Source: a virus. Taken from it: 64,000 nt of DNA. The stretch's first letter is position 1. Each line of letters starts with the position of its first letter. A model generated the notes under the pieces. The model worked only from the letters and a program-made list of their open reading frames with translations, had not been told where the DNA came from and did not search any database. The DNA lies in the IMG/VR virus record IMGVR_UViG_3300040771_000133, positions 31,877 to 95,876 of that record; one strand, 5' to 3'. The position numbers were made by a program, and so were the translations under genes. Below are positions 1 to 7,749 of the stretch, in pieces.

Positions 1-49
1 ATCCACATTTATTATTGTTTAAGGGATGTAAAAGATTAAACTTTAAGGC

Positions 50-123
50 AGTAGTGTAAGTCTCAGTTGGTAGAGCTAAAATTAGAGAAATTTTGGTCAC
101 AGGTTCAAGTCCTGTCACTATTA
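50..123 (+). tRNA. tRNA-like element, isotype uncertain
   Basis: The 3' half is a good tRNA: T-stem ACAGG/CCTGT (99-103/111-115) with loop TTCAAGT, then an acceptor strand CACTATT (116-122) that pairs with AGTAGTG (50-56) with one G-U pair. The D-arm holds CTCAGTTGGTAGAG, close to consensus, but with extra bases before it. The anticodon arm AAAAT/ATTTT (78-82/90-94) encloses TAGAGAA, which would read GAG (Leu) but has A where U33 is expected. No CCA is encoded. It may be a divergent phage tRNA or a decaying one; tRNAscan-SE or Aragorn would decide. Confidence 0.5.
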
Positions 124-244
124 CAAAAGTTAGGATAGTTCAGCAATGTTAATTTCTTAAAGTATTTATGTTTATTAACATTGTCGCTGGAAAAGAACTT
201 ATAAAACTCCTGCCTGACTTTACATTTAAGATTACATTAGTTGA

Positions 245-346
245 AAATGCAGTCGTCGTTACTCATCGTGAGTGTTGGTGCAACCATGAGTCAGGTTACG
301 GACAGATTAAATCGTCCAAGTGCGGGTTCGAGTCCCGCTGCATCCT
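245..346 (+). tRNA. irregular tRNA-like element
   Basis: The T-arm is textbook: GCGGG/CCCGC (322-326/334-338) around TTCGAGT. The following TGCATCC (339-345) pairs over five bases with ATGCA at 247-251. The distance between the two acceptor strands is about 100 nt, too long for a normal tRNA even with a long variable arm. Inside are a hairpin ACTCA/TGAGT (261-273) and a hairpin GGAC/GTCC (300-317). It could be a class II (Leu/Ser) tRNA with an insertion, or a degenerate gene. Confidence 0.35.
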
Positions 347-451
347 CTAATAGTTTTCATAATGCTATTATTTGTTGTAATTTATTAACACGGTGTAAAA
401 ACCGTGTTTTTATTATAACTTTAAAATTAATATTAACAAATAAAAAACCTT

Positions 452-526
452 ATGTTAGAAGAAATAGATTATTTAGACACAATGGATTTAGAAGGTTGGT
501 TTAATAACGAAGTAGTATGTTCTTAA
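452..526 (+). CDS. possible 24-residue leader peptide
   Basis: An ATG at 452 opens a 24-codon frame rich in Glu and Asp that ends with TAA at 524-526, overlapping the start of the next gene by 10 bases. The overlap would allow translational coupling. Nothing else supports it, and it may be chance. Confidence 0.2.
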   Translation: MLEEIDYLDTMDLEGWFNNEVVCS

Positions 527-1332
527 AAATTATAAATAAATTTAAAAAAATGGAAGAAGAGGAAGAAAAAATAGTGTTCAAGAAATTTAACTTTCAATTA
601 GATGACAGAATTAAAGTTTCTAAAAAAGCAAAAATGTATAACCAAAATAAGTTTCATCCAGCTGAGGTTGAAGGAACTATAGTTTACATAGGAAATAACA
701 GTGATTATCAAAGTAATCAAGCTCCACTTTACATAGTTTGGGACAATGATGTATTGTCAGCTAATTGTTTGCAAGATATTGAACTTGTTGAAGCTGAGCG
801 TCTAAAAGATAGATTTACTTACCCTAAATATAAATTATACTTTGAAGAGTTTGTGCCTAAAACAGTTGATGAAGTTTTACCTCATCTATATAGTGGTAAG
901 TATCGCGCAGCAGTTGAAACATTTTACAAAAATGAATTTGGAAATCATCTTCATTGTAAAGCAGGTAAGCTTAGAAGTTTCGATGACATTTATTATCTAT
1001 TTAAATCTTATTTTCTTGAAGAAACTCATGCAAGCGTGTTTGAAAGAATGCTTTTATTTGAAATAAAGTTATCAAACGTAACATTAGGTAATATGCCTAT
1101 ACAACTGTCTGAATGCTCTACAATTAAACGAATTAGATACATGCCATTTGGTTGTGAATCTAGTATGACTAGAATTTGGAATGAATCTCAAGATGCTAAG
1201 CAATATGAATCGTTTATGCATTGGAAAGATTTATTTAAGTTATTAAATATTAATAACAAAGACCAATTAACTGAATGGTATAAATCAAAACTAACTTCAA
1301 CCCCTTATGTAGGAGCTGTAAAAACTGCTTGA
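517..1332 (+). CDS. hypothetical protein, 271 aa
   Basis: I do not recognise this family. After a short Lys/Glu-rich start, residues about 45-90 read as beta strands (TIVYIGNN, PLYIVWDND) compatible with a small SH3- or Tudor-like barrel; the remainder is mixed alpha/beta. A second ATG at 550 (residue 12) is an alternative start. It is the only gene in the window that ends in TGA, and the next small frame starts two bases after that stop. Its position ahead of the replication genes suggests an early function, but no role can be assigned. Confidence 0.7.
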   Translation: MFLKIINKFKKMEEEEEKIVFKKFNFQLDDRIKVSKKAKMYNQNKFHPAEVEGTIVYIGNNSDYQSNQAPLYIVWDNDVLSANCLQDIELVEAERLKDRFTYPKYKLYFEEFVPKTVDEVLPHLYSGKYRAAVETFYKNEFGNHLHCKAGKLRSFDDIYYLFKSYFLEETHASVFERMLLFEIKLSNVTLGNMPIQLSECSTIKRIRYMPFGCESSMTRIWNESQDAKQYESFMHWKDLFKLLNINNKDQLTEWYKSKLTSTPYVGAVKTA

Positions 1333-1333
1333 A

Positions 1334-1507
1334 ATGAAAAAAATAATAACTATCTTGTATACAAGAATCTGCGTGGACACACTAGGTTTTCCAGTGTACC
1401 TAAATTTGTTCGTAAAACCTTATAATGGTTGTGTTAAACGATTAAATGATCCTAGACCATTTAATAATAGTGTAACCTTAGAAAACAAATTAGTCAAACA
1501 ACATTAG
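1334..1507 (+). CDS. small hypothetical protein, 57 aa
   Basis: An ATG at 1334, directly after the TGA stop of the preceding gene, opens a 57-codon frame closed by TAG. The N-terminal 30 residues are hydrophobic with aromatic and Leu/Val residues (ILYTRICVD, VYLNLFVKP); the C-terminal half is polar. The tight spacing supports translation by reinitiation. A membrane association is possible but the segment is broken by charged residues. Function unknown. Confidence 0.45.
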   Translation: MKKIITILYTRICVDTLGFPVYLNLFVKPYNGCVKRLNDPRPFNNSVTLENKLVKQH

Positions 1508-1553
1508 ACATTATATATTGTATTAAAAGTATGAATCACTTTAATATAACTAT

Positions 1554-2150
1554 ATGGCTATAAATGTTACAACTAAATTATTTGAGCGAAAACCTGGTGT
1601 ATATGAAATAAAAAACTTAGTGAACAACAAAATATATATTGGACAAACTAAAAACGTATACCAAAGGTTTATAAACCATCGCGCTCAACTTCGATTAAAT
1701 AAACATAATAATTCTCATCTACAGAGATCTTTTAATAAACATAGTGAACTAAACTTTATCATTAATGTTTTAGAATATTGTGATGAAAAAGATCTTACTG
1801 AAAAGGAAATTTATTATATTAATCAAGCTGAAAGTGTTTATAACATCAGAGAAGCTTCTGATAGTGTGATACATTATAGAAGAGCTTCTATTACAGAAGA
1901 AACTAGGTTAAAACTCTCATTAGTTAAAAAAGGTATAATTCCTTCAAATTTAGCAGAATTACAACAATTAAATCGTAAAAAAATTGCGTATTTTATTAAT
2001 GATGATTTAGTTCAAATATTTGAATCATGTAAAGATGCCGCTAATAATTTTAAAATTACTAGCAAAGCATTTCATTATTATATTGGTAAGAAAACAAATT
2101 GCAATAGTAAATACTTTCCAAAAGGATATAAATTTGAATATTATGTCTAA
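1554..2150 (+). CDS. GIY-YIG homing endonuclease
   Basis: Residues about 14-100 form a GIY-YIG nuclease domain: GVYEIKN followed by KIYIGQTKN, then an Arg-containing helix (VYQRFINH) and EKEIYYINQ carrying the metal-binding Glu. After it come a NUMOD3-like DNA-binding segment (EETRLKLSLVKKG, about 117-130) and a NUMOD1-like helical segment (IFESCKDAANNF, about 155-185). This is the architecture of free-standing phage endonucleases of the Seg type, which cut target DNA and spread by repair. Its stop overlaps the start of the DNA polymerase gene by 8 bases, a typical place for such an intruder. Confidence 0.9.
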   Translation: MAINVTTKLFERKPGVYEIKNLVNNKIYIGQTKNVYQRFINHRAQLRLNKHNNSHLQRSFNKHSELNFIINVLEYCDEKDLTEKEIYYINQAESVYNIREASDSVIHYRRASITEETRLKLSLVKKGIIPSNLAELQQLNRKKIAYFINDDLVQIFESCKDAANNFKITSKAFHYYIGKKTNCNSKYFPKGYKFEYYV

Positions 2151-4146
2151 AGAGTTATACGTGTACGATTTAGAGACGTTCCCAAATTTCTTTCTAGCAA
2201 TGTTTAAATCTACAACTACTGGCGTATATACAAGTTTTGAGATAAGTGATAGAAGAAACGAAATCTATATACTCAAAAAGTTTCTAAGAGACAATGTACG
2301 AGGTTTAATAGGTTTTAACAATCTAAATTTTGATTATCCAGTCATACATAACACAATTTTAAAAACTAATAGAATTATATATGCTCCTGAGATATATGAA
2401 GAAGTCAAAAAAATTATTGGCAATAAGTATTCATCTATTTATGATAATCAAATCAAAATTCCTCAACTAGATTTATATAAAATCTGGCATTATGATAATA
2501 AAAACAAATCTACATCACTAAAGTGGTTAGAGTTTGCTATGCGTTTTCCAAACGTAGAAGATTTACCATATGCACCTGGAACAATATTAACTTCTCAACA
2601 AATGGATAAAATCATCGATTACTGTAAGAATGACATTGATGCAACAGAACAATTTTATAGAAAATCTATTAAGCATATTGAAATTAGACAATTTTATACT
2701 GCTCACGAGGAATTACCGTTAATAAATGCATCTGAGATTAAAATGAGTAAGGAAATCTTTGGTAAATATTTAGCTAAAGAAATGGGCATTCCACTTAAAG
2801 AACTCACATCGATGAGAACTCACAGATCACGAATTGACATAAAAGATATAGTTTTTGACTATATTAAGTTTAATGACGCAGTGAATCAATCTTCTCTTAA
2901 AAGCTTTAAAGACTTTGTATGGCTATACAATGACGACACTGAGAAAGCTTTTGAAAACATTAGATTTACTGTACCATACAAAAATGTAGTAAGAGAATAC
3001 GCTGAAGGTGGATTGCACTCCTTTGGAAAGCCAGGTATATATGAGTCTGACGACGATTATGTATTAGTGGACGTAGATTTCGCAAGTTACTACCCTCACC
3101 TTTCATTTAGAAACAAACTGCATCCAGCTCATATCCCTGAAGAGATATTTAATAAGATATATGAAGGTTTTTATAAAGATCGTAAACTATACGATAAAAA
3201 AGACCCTCGTAATTATGTATTAAAAATTATATTAAATGGTTCTTATGGATTGTCTAAAGATAAGTTTGCATATTTGTACGATGTATTATGGCAATTAGCT
3301 ATATGCGTCAATGGTCAATTAATACTAACTCTTTTAACTGAAAGAATCTTTGAAAAATGTAAAACTGAACCTCAAATCATTTTTGAGAACACAGACGGAG
3401 CTATGTATCGTATTCATCGCTCTGATATGGATTTACTAAATGAAGCTTGCAAAGAAGTTGAGGAAATTGTTAATATACCATTAGAAATACAAACTTGTGA
3501 AAAAATCATAGCAAAAGATGTTAATAACTACATTAACGTTATTGAAACCGGTTTGACAGATAAAAGTAGCGGTGAAAAATATGATAACATAAAGTTTAAA
3601 GGTTGTTTTGAAATCGATAGAGATTATCATAAAAACCATTCTAAAAGGATCGTACCGGTTGCTTTAGCAAATTATTTTATAAATGGCGTGGATCCATTGG
3701 TGACAATAGATAACCATTTAAAAGAAGTAAAGTATTCATTTGCTGAAAACTATGGTATATATGACTTTTGTTTAGGTGCCAAAATGAAAGGTACAAACAA
3801 GCTTATCCAACGATATTGGAAAGGTCACGATCTTATAGAAGAACCTTTATCTAAAATGAACAGATACTATATTTCAAATGTAGGAGTAGATTTGATCAAG
3901 AGGTTAGAGCCACTCGCTAAGAATTACTTAACTAGTACCGACAAACATCAGATGAAGGTGGATGCAAATCAACTTAGTATTTTTGATGTAATCGAGGACG
4001 TTAAAATAGATCCCGAGCTACGTGATGAAAATTTAGAATCTGGTCACAAATGTACATTGTTTAATAAGTATAGTGATTACAACTATGACTTAAACAAATC
4101 GTACTATGTTAATGAGTGTGAAAAAATTATAAACGTTTTAAATTAA
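2143..4146 (+). CDS. family B DNA polymerase
   Basis: Replicative polymerase, 667 aa. The N-terminal 3'-5' exonuclease has D9-L-E11 (Exo I), FNNLNFD with D64 (Exo II) and YCKND with Y160/D164 (Exo III). The polymerase domain has motif A DFASYYP (D312), motif B KIILNGSYG (K361 to G369) and motif C as FENTDG, in which the first of the two usual Asp residues is Asn (N416) while D418 is kept. The start is the ATG at 2143 because Exo I begins within ten residues of it; the frame is open further upstream but that part reads through the endonuclease gene. It is short for a B-family enzyme. It leads a run of replication genes. Confidence 0.95.
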   Translation: MSKELYVYDLETFPNFFLAMFKSTTTGVYTSFEISDRRNEIYILKKFLRDNVRGLIGFNNLNFDYPVIHNTILKTNRIIYAPEIYEEVKKIIGNKYSSIYDNQIKIPQLDLYKIWHYDNKNKSTSLKWLEFAMRFPNVEDLPYAPGTILTSQQMDKIIDYCKNDIDATEQFYRKSIKHIEIRQFYTAHEELPLINASEIKMSKEIFGKYLAKEMGIPLKELTSMRTHRSRIDIKDIVFDYIKFNDAVNQSSLKSFKDFVWLYNDDTEKAFENIRFTVPYKNVVREYAEGGLHSFGKPGIYESDDDYVLVDVDFASYYPHLSFRNKLHPAHIPEEIFNKIYEGFYKDRKLYDKKDPRNYVLKIILNGSYGLSKDKFAYLYDVLWQLAICVNGQLILTLLTERIFEKCKTEPQIIFENTDGAMYRIHRSDMDLLNEACKEVEEIVNIPLEIQTCEKIIAKDVNNYINVIETGLTDKSSGEKYDNIKFKGCFEIDRDYHKNHSKRIVPVALANYFINGVDPLVTIDNHLKEVKYSFAENYGIYDFCLGAKMKGTNKLIQRYWKGHDLIEEPLSKMNRYYISNVGVDLIKRLEPLAKNYLTSTDKHQMKVDANQLSIFDVIEDVKIDPELRDENLESGHKCTLFNKYSDYNYDLNKSYYVNECEKIINVLN

Positions 4147-4157
4147 TATAGATTTTT

Positions 4158-4355
4158 ATGGTAAAATTGTATTCACATTTATCAGTAGCAGTAGATTTAG
4201 TTCAGACAGAGATGAAATTGACTAATGCTATAGAAATAGCTGAAGCAATTGAAATCCATCTTGGATTAGAATTTTCAATACATCAAATATCAGATTATTT
4301 AGATATTAACAAAATGGAAAACTATGAATACGAATCAAGATTAATAAATTATTAA
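4158..4355 (+). CDS. small hypothetical protein, 65 aa
   Basis: A helical acidic protein of 65 residues lying 11 bases after the polymerase. The segment IEIAEAIEIHLG, then IHQISDYLDI, resembles helices of a small helix-turn-helix but no clear family is recognised. Co-directional tight packing supports it being real. Confidence 0.6.
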   Translation: MVKLYSHLSVAVDLVQTEMKLTNAIEIAEAIEIHLGLEFSIHQISDYLDINKMENYEYESRLINY

Positions 4356-4367
4356 ATAAAAAATATA

Positions 4368-4787
4368 ATGGTTAGAGAATCTTTTGCAGGAATTAAAAAA
4401 GGTCAAAAGTTTATTGTAGTTGCTAACACAGGTGGTCATAATTACCCTATAGGAGAAGAACTATATTTTAATAGAGATGGTACAGCCGCTTCTTCAATGG
4501 AAAACATTGCTGTAAGTACCACCGGTAGAACATATAATCATATTAAGATTAGTGAGATTGAGTTAGTAAACGACAGTATAGAGTCAATGAAACTTGAAAT
4601 TGCTAAAATTAAAGGTAAAAGTGAAGCAAGAATTAAAGAGCTTCAATCTCGCATAGATATATGTGAAGAATTAGGTATAGAAGTGTATAATGCACAATTT
4701 GTAAAAGTTTACAGATCTTTGCAAGTTTTAAATTCTGATGCAACTGTGTTAGAGAAAACAAAACTAATTATTAAGCTAATTGAATAA
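4368..4787 (+). CDS. hypothetical protein with beta domain and coiled coil, 139 aa
   Basis: Not recognised as a named family. Residues about 5-65 are beta-rich (KGQKFIVVANTGG, GEELYFNRDGT), suggesting a small barrel. Residues about 70-100 form a charged helix (MKLEIAKIKGKSEARIKEL) of coiled-coil character, then a further helical tail. The beta-barrel start is reminiscent of the protein at 26422-27231 but identity is low. It lies among replication genes. Confidence 0.7.
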   Translation: MVRESFAGIKKGQKFIVVANTGGHNYPIGEELYFNRDGTAASSMENIAVSTTGRTYNHIKISEIELVNDSIESMKLEIAKIKGKSEARIKELQSRIDICEELGIEVYNAQFVKVYRSLQVLNSDATVLEKTKLIIKLIE

Positions 4788-4801
4788 TAGTATGAAAAAA
4801 C

Positions 4802-4981
4802 ATGGATAGTATTTGCCCAAAATGTGTGGGTGCTAAACAAATTATGGAACCTAATGTTAAACCCAAAGTTGGTTTTACTTATAACACTTGTACACTATGT
4901 AACGGTGTAGGTTTTGTTAATTCTGAGTTAGAAGAAGATTTCCTATTATCATTAAATGAAGATAACTTTGATATAGAGTAA
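4802..4981 (+). CDS. small zinc-ribbon protein, 59 aa
   Basis: A 59-codon frame closed by TAA with two CxxC knuckles: CPKC at residues 5-8 and CTLC at 30-33, followed by NGVGF. This pattern is that of a DnaJ-type zinc ribbon. The C-terminus is acidic. The stop is one base from the next start, so translation is likely coupled. Such small ribbons in phages often bind nucleic acid or host proteins; no target is visible. Confidence 0.7.
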   Translation: MDSICPKCVGAKQIMEPNVKPKVGFTYNTCTLCNGVGFVNSELEEDFLLSLNEDNFDIE

Positions 4982-4982
4982 A

Positions 4983-5582
4983 ATGAAAGATACAGCTTAT
5001 ATACTAGATTTTAATCTACTTTACGAGCAAGACCTTTCTGCTGAAGAATTTATAGCTTTGATAAACTTAAATAAGGATATTGAACATATAGATATTTCAC
5101 TAGCAATAAAGTTAGAAGAAAAACAGTTTATAAAAATTAATAGACTGGATAATAATAAACTGGAAATAAGAGAAAAGGGGAAATTATTAATTGACTTTGT
5201 TTCTATAGAAGGTGTTGCATCGATTACAAATAAAAAGACTGTTAAAAAGTCTAATCGTGCTCTCACAGAGGGTATGGTTGAATTTGTAAGAGAATATAGA
5301 GCTCTTTGGAAAGGTTTAAAACCCGGTTCAATGGGCTCTGAGAATACGTGTAAAGACAAATTAATTAAATGGATGTCACTAAATCCATCTTATTCAAAAG
5401 ATGATATATTAAAAGCTGCTAGGATATATCTAAAATCCATTGATAACTATCAATATTTACAACAAGCAGATTATTTCATTTTTAAAAAAGATGCTCATGG
5501 TGAATCTAGTAGACTTTCGTCATTTATTGATGAGATTGATATTAAGATTGTCGATGAAAACTGGACTACAAAACTTAACTAA
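4983..5582 (+). CDS. hypothetical replication-region protein, 199 aa
   Basis: Residues 1-75 are helical with an Ile/Leu/Glu pattern. The middle part has KKTVKKSNRALTEG, and residues about 110-185 form a helical domain (FVREYRALWKGL, CKDKLIKWMS, DDILKAARIYLKS). Its place between zinc-ribbon and helicase genes suggests a helicase-loader or other replisome role, but that is inference from context only. Confidence 0.7.
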   Translation: MKDTAYILDFNLLYEQDLSAEEFIALINLNKDIEHIDISLAIKLEEKQFIKINRLDNNKLEIREKGKLLIDFVSIEGVASITNKKTVKKSNRALTEGMVEFVREYRALWKGLKPGSMGSENTCKDKLIKWMSLNPSYSKDDILKAARIYLKSIDNYQYLQQADYFIFKKDAHGESSRLSSFIDEIDIKIVDENWTTKLN

Positions 5583-5595
5583 AAACAGGATAAAA

Positions 5596-6012
5596 ATGGA
5601 GAAAATATATATCAAAGAAAGTGATATTCCATCAACTAAGTATCGAAAGACACTTATAAGAGCTTTAATTATGCAACAGGGTGTCATTACGTATAGTGAT
5701 CCAGAATGCACTGTAATACAATGCTCTAATAAAGCCGCTTACAGAAGTATTAGTGAATTACATATGATAGTACGTACTAGATTTAAATTTACTTCGTTAG
5801 AAGCCTTAATTAAGATAATCAAAGAGATTATCAATGAGGAAAAATGCATTGCCGTAGTGTGGTGTACTCAAATTAACAAAGTTGTAGTCAAGTATATGAA
5901 GAACATAAGCTCTGAGTATATTACATCTTACAGTAGAGATAGATACTATATTGTTAAAGGTGTTGATGGTTATTCCTTAAAAGACTACGAGGAACTTTAT
6001 AATAAACTGTAA
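5596..6012 (+). CDS. hypothetical protein, 138 aa
   Basis: I place the start at the ATG at 5596, preceded by CAGGATAA, because upstream codons of the same frame overlap the previous gene and read as low-complexity sequence. The protein has an N-terminal helical segment with KYRKTLIRALIMQQG, a Cys-containing turn, and alternating strands and helices to the end. No family recognised. The stop codon shares a base with an out-of-frame ATG and lies three bases before the helicase start. Confidence 0.65.
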   Translation: MEKIYIKESDIPSTKYRKTLIRALIMQQGVITYSDPECTVIQCSNKAAYRSISELHMIVRTRFKFTSLEALIKIIKEIINEEKCIAVVWCTQINKVVVKYMKNISSEYITSYSRDRYYIVKGVDGYSLKDYEELYNKL

Positions 6013-6015
6013 TGA

Positions 6016-7119
6016 ATGCCAGAGATTAAAACCAGTTTGTACTTGAGAACGTTGTCAGCAATTGAAACTAAACGACAACGATTAATAGATGGTAAAATTA
6101 ACTGTATTCCATGAGGGCTTCCACGATTCGAAGAAGAATCACCAGGAATAGAACAGGGTAAATATTACTTAATCACCGCAAACTCAAAAGTTGGTAAAAC
6201 GCAAATCGCAGATCACTTATTTTTATATAATACTGTTAAACAGATTATTGATAATAAATTAGACATAAGATTAAAAGTGTTTTACTTCTCATTAGAAATG
6301 TCCGCTGAAGAAAAAATGCTAGCATGTTTCGCAAATATTTTATACGTTAAAGAGGGCTTGAGGATCAGTCCAACTGATTTAAAATCTACTAAAGCTGATA
6401 GAATGTTATCAGCAGAAGTAATTGAAACAATAAAGTCATATGAACCTTACTTTGCAAAAATTGAGGAAGTAGTAGAATTTATTGATTCTGTAAGGCATCC
6501 ATTTGGTATCTATAACCTAGCTAGAAAATATGCTTTAGCTAATGGTAAAGTACATACCAAAGATATTATAATAGATGGTGAAGTTACTGAAGTTGAAGAT
6601 TATTATGAACCAAACGACCCTGATGAATACGTAATGGTTTTAATAGACCACATTTCATTAATATCACCTGAAAAGCGAGACGGTAAACTCTTTACTTTAC
6701 ATGAAAGCATATCTGTTCTATCATCAGATTATCTTCTTAAACTAAGAAATAGATTTAAATACATACCTGTTGTTATACAACAGCAAGCTCAGTCGCAAGA
6801 AAGCGTTGAGAATAAAAAGTTTAACAAGCTAAAACCTTCTATGGATGGTTTAGGTGATAATAAACTTACTCAACGTGATGCTAATGTTATAATAGGATTG
6901 TTCAGTCCTTTCAGACATGAAATACCTGATTACTTTGGGTATGACATAATGCTATTTAAAGATAGAATTAGATTTTTAGAGATACTTGGTGGTAGAGATG
7001 GTGGTGCTGGAACTACAGCTCCTTTATATTTTGATGGTGCTGTAAACTATTTTAAAGAATTACCATTGCCTACAGACACAAGCACTATGCAAAAAGTATA
7101 TAACTTATTAAAAAAATAA
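6016..7119 (+). CDS. DnaB-like replicative helicase, interrupted by an in-frame TGA
   Basis: From the ATG at 6016 the frame encodes 367 residues if the TGA at 6112-6114 (codon 33) is read through. Around that codon the protein reads NCIP-(TGA)-GLPRFEEESPGIEQG, leading into the RecA-fold core: Walker A NSKVGKT (residues 56-62), FYFSLEM, Walker B VLIDHISLI (D211) and the Gln-rich VVIQQQAQSQE. This is the layout of a DnaB-family ATPase core, in which a Trp fits the interrupted position (TGG to TGA, one change). A GTG at 6277 opens the longest uninterrupted frame but would delete Walker A. Either the TGA is decoded, or this is a mutation or sequence error. A helicase is essential for such a phage, so loss is unlikely. 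Confidence 0.85.
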
Positions 7120-7138
7120 AAAGCAAATTTAAAAAAAC

Positions 7139-7723
7139 ATGAAAAATATAGATTTCAGTTCCCATTATGTAAATTACAAAGTTACTAAATTAGATTTAGT
7201 ACTTATTAATCTAGAATCATCAGCTTGTTTTGGAGATTTATTCAGACTAAAATTTGATAAAAGAAATGTAATTGAACTTTCAGAATTTTTAAGAGTTGAT
7301 ACAAAAACTTATGCTTCTGATTATATTAAAATAATTAGTAAGATATGTGGTGTTAAAACATTTTTTAAATCTGAAGATTGTATTGTAGTTGAAGGTTTTA
7401 AAAATTTATTTATTTTAAAAACTTTTTTAACAATGTATAGGTTGTTATTTGAAGCTAATAAAAATTATGGTAGTTCTTTAAATATTGAACATGTAATCAA
7501 GCAAAGAGTCCTATTTTTTGAAGCTTTAATAAACAAAACTGAAAAATGTAAGTATAGATGTAATTTTAAAAAACTAATTTATTTTCATAATTTATATATA
7601 AAGAATACTTTAGGTAATTCTAATCATTGTTTAAGGTCATATAGCGACATGATTGTAAAATCAAAAGCTCAATTGTTAAATTATAAAATAGATTCACACG
7701 TCCATAATTTTTTTATGGTATAA
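7139..7723 (+). CDS. hypothetical protein, 194 aa
   Basis: Not recognised. It is basic and rich in Phe, Lys and Tyr, with LKFDKRNVIELSEFL near residue 40 and a Cys/His-containing stretch near 137-165 (KCKYRCNF, NSNHCLRSY). Repeated aromatic-Lys pairs and the lack of conserved-looking motifs make it look like a fast-evolving accessory gene or a decayed homing-type protein inserted between helicase and Sak4-like genes. Confidence 0.6.
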   Translation: MKNIDFSSHYVNYKVTKLDLVLINLESSACFGDLFRLKFDKRNVIELSEFLRVDTKTYASDYIKIISKICGVKTFFKSEDCIVVEGFKNLFILKTFLTMYRLLFEANKNYGSSLNIEHVIKQRVLFFEALINKTEKCKYRCNFKKLIYFHNLYIKNTLGNSNHCLRSYSDMIVKSKAQLLNYKIDSHVHNFFMV

Positions 7724-7737
7724 ACAATAATATTTAG

Positions 7738-7743
7738 CGGAGG
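7738..7743 (+). promoter_or_regulatory. strong ribosome binding site for a TTG start
   Basis: CGGAGG lies six bases before the TTG at 7750, ideal spacing for a Shine-Dalgarno interaction. Few genes in the window show one, so it decides the start of the Sak4-like gene in favour of TTG at 7750 over the in-frame ATG at 7765. Confidence 0.6.
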
Positions 7744-7749
7744 TATAGG

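Larger units (their letters stand above)
1..451. other. left-edge non-coding region with tRNA-like elements
   Basis: No convincing protein gene is seen in this stretch. Two segments carry canonical T-arm sequences and are listed separately (50-123 and 245-346). Between them, around 146-224, the sequence is AT-rich with an imperfect inverted repeat (CAATGTTAAT near 143 against ATTAACATTG near 174). The short open frames here run straight through the tRNA-like elements and do not look like genes. The region probably is the remnant of a tRNA cluster ahead of the early gene block (inference). Confidence 0.5.

Noticed and set aside
168-504. Short open frames in the left-edge region
   Set aside because: They run through the tRNA-like elements, overlap each other and have no protein-like composition.
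2020-2142. N-terminal extension of DNA polymerase upstream of 2143
   Set aside because: These codons lie in the homing endonuclease gene in another frame and have no exonuclease character; Exo I starts just after the ATG at 2143.
6277-7119. Helicase gene starting at the GTG at 6277
   Set aside because: This start lies downstream of Walker A, so the product could not bind ATP; the frame from 6016 with one TGA explains the conserved sequence better.
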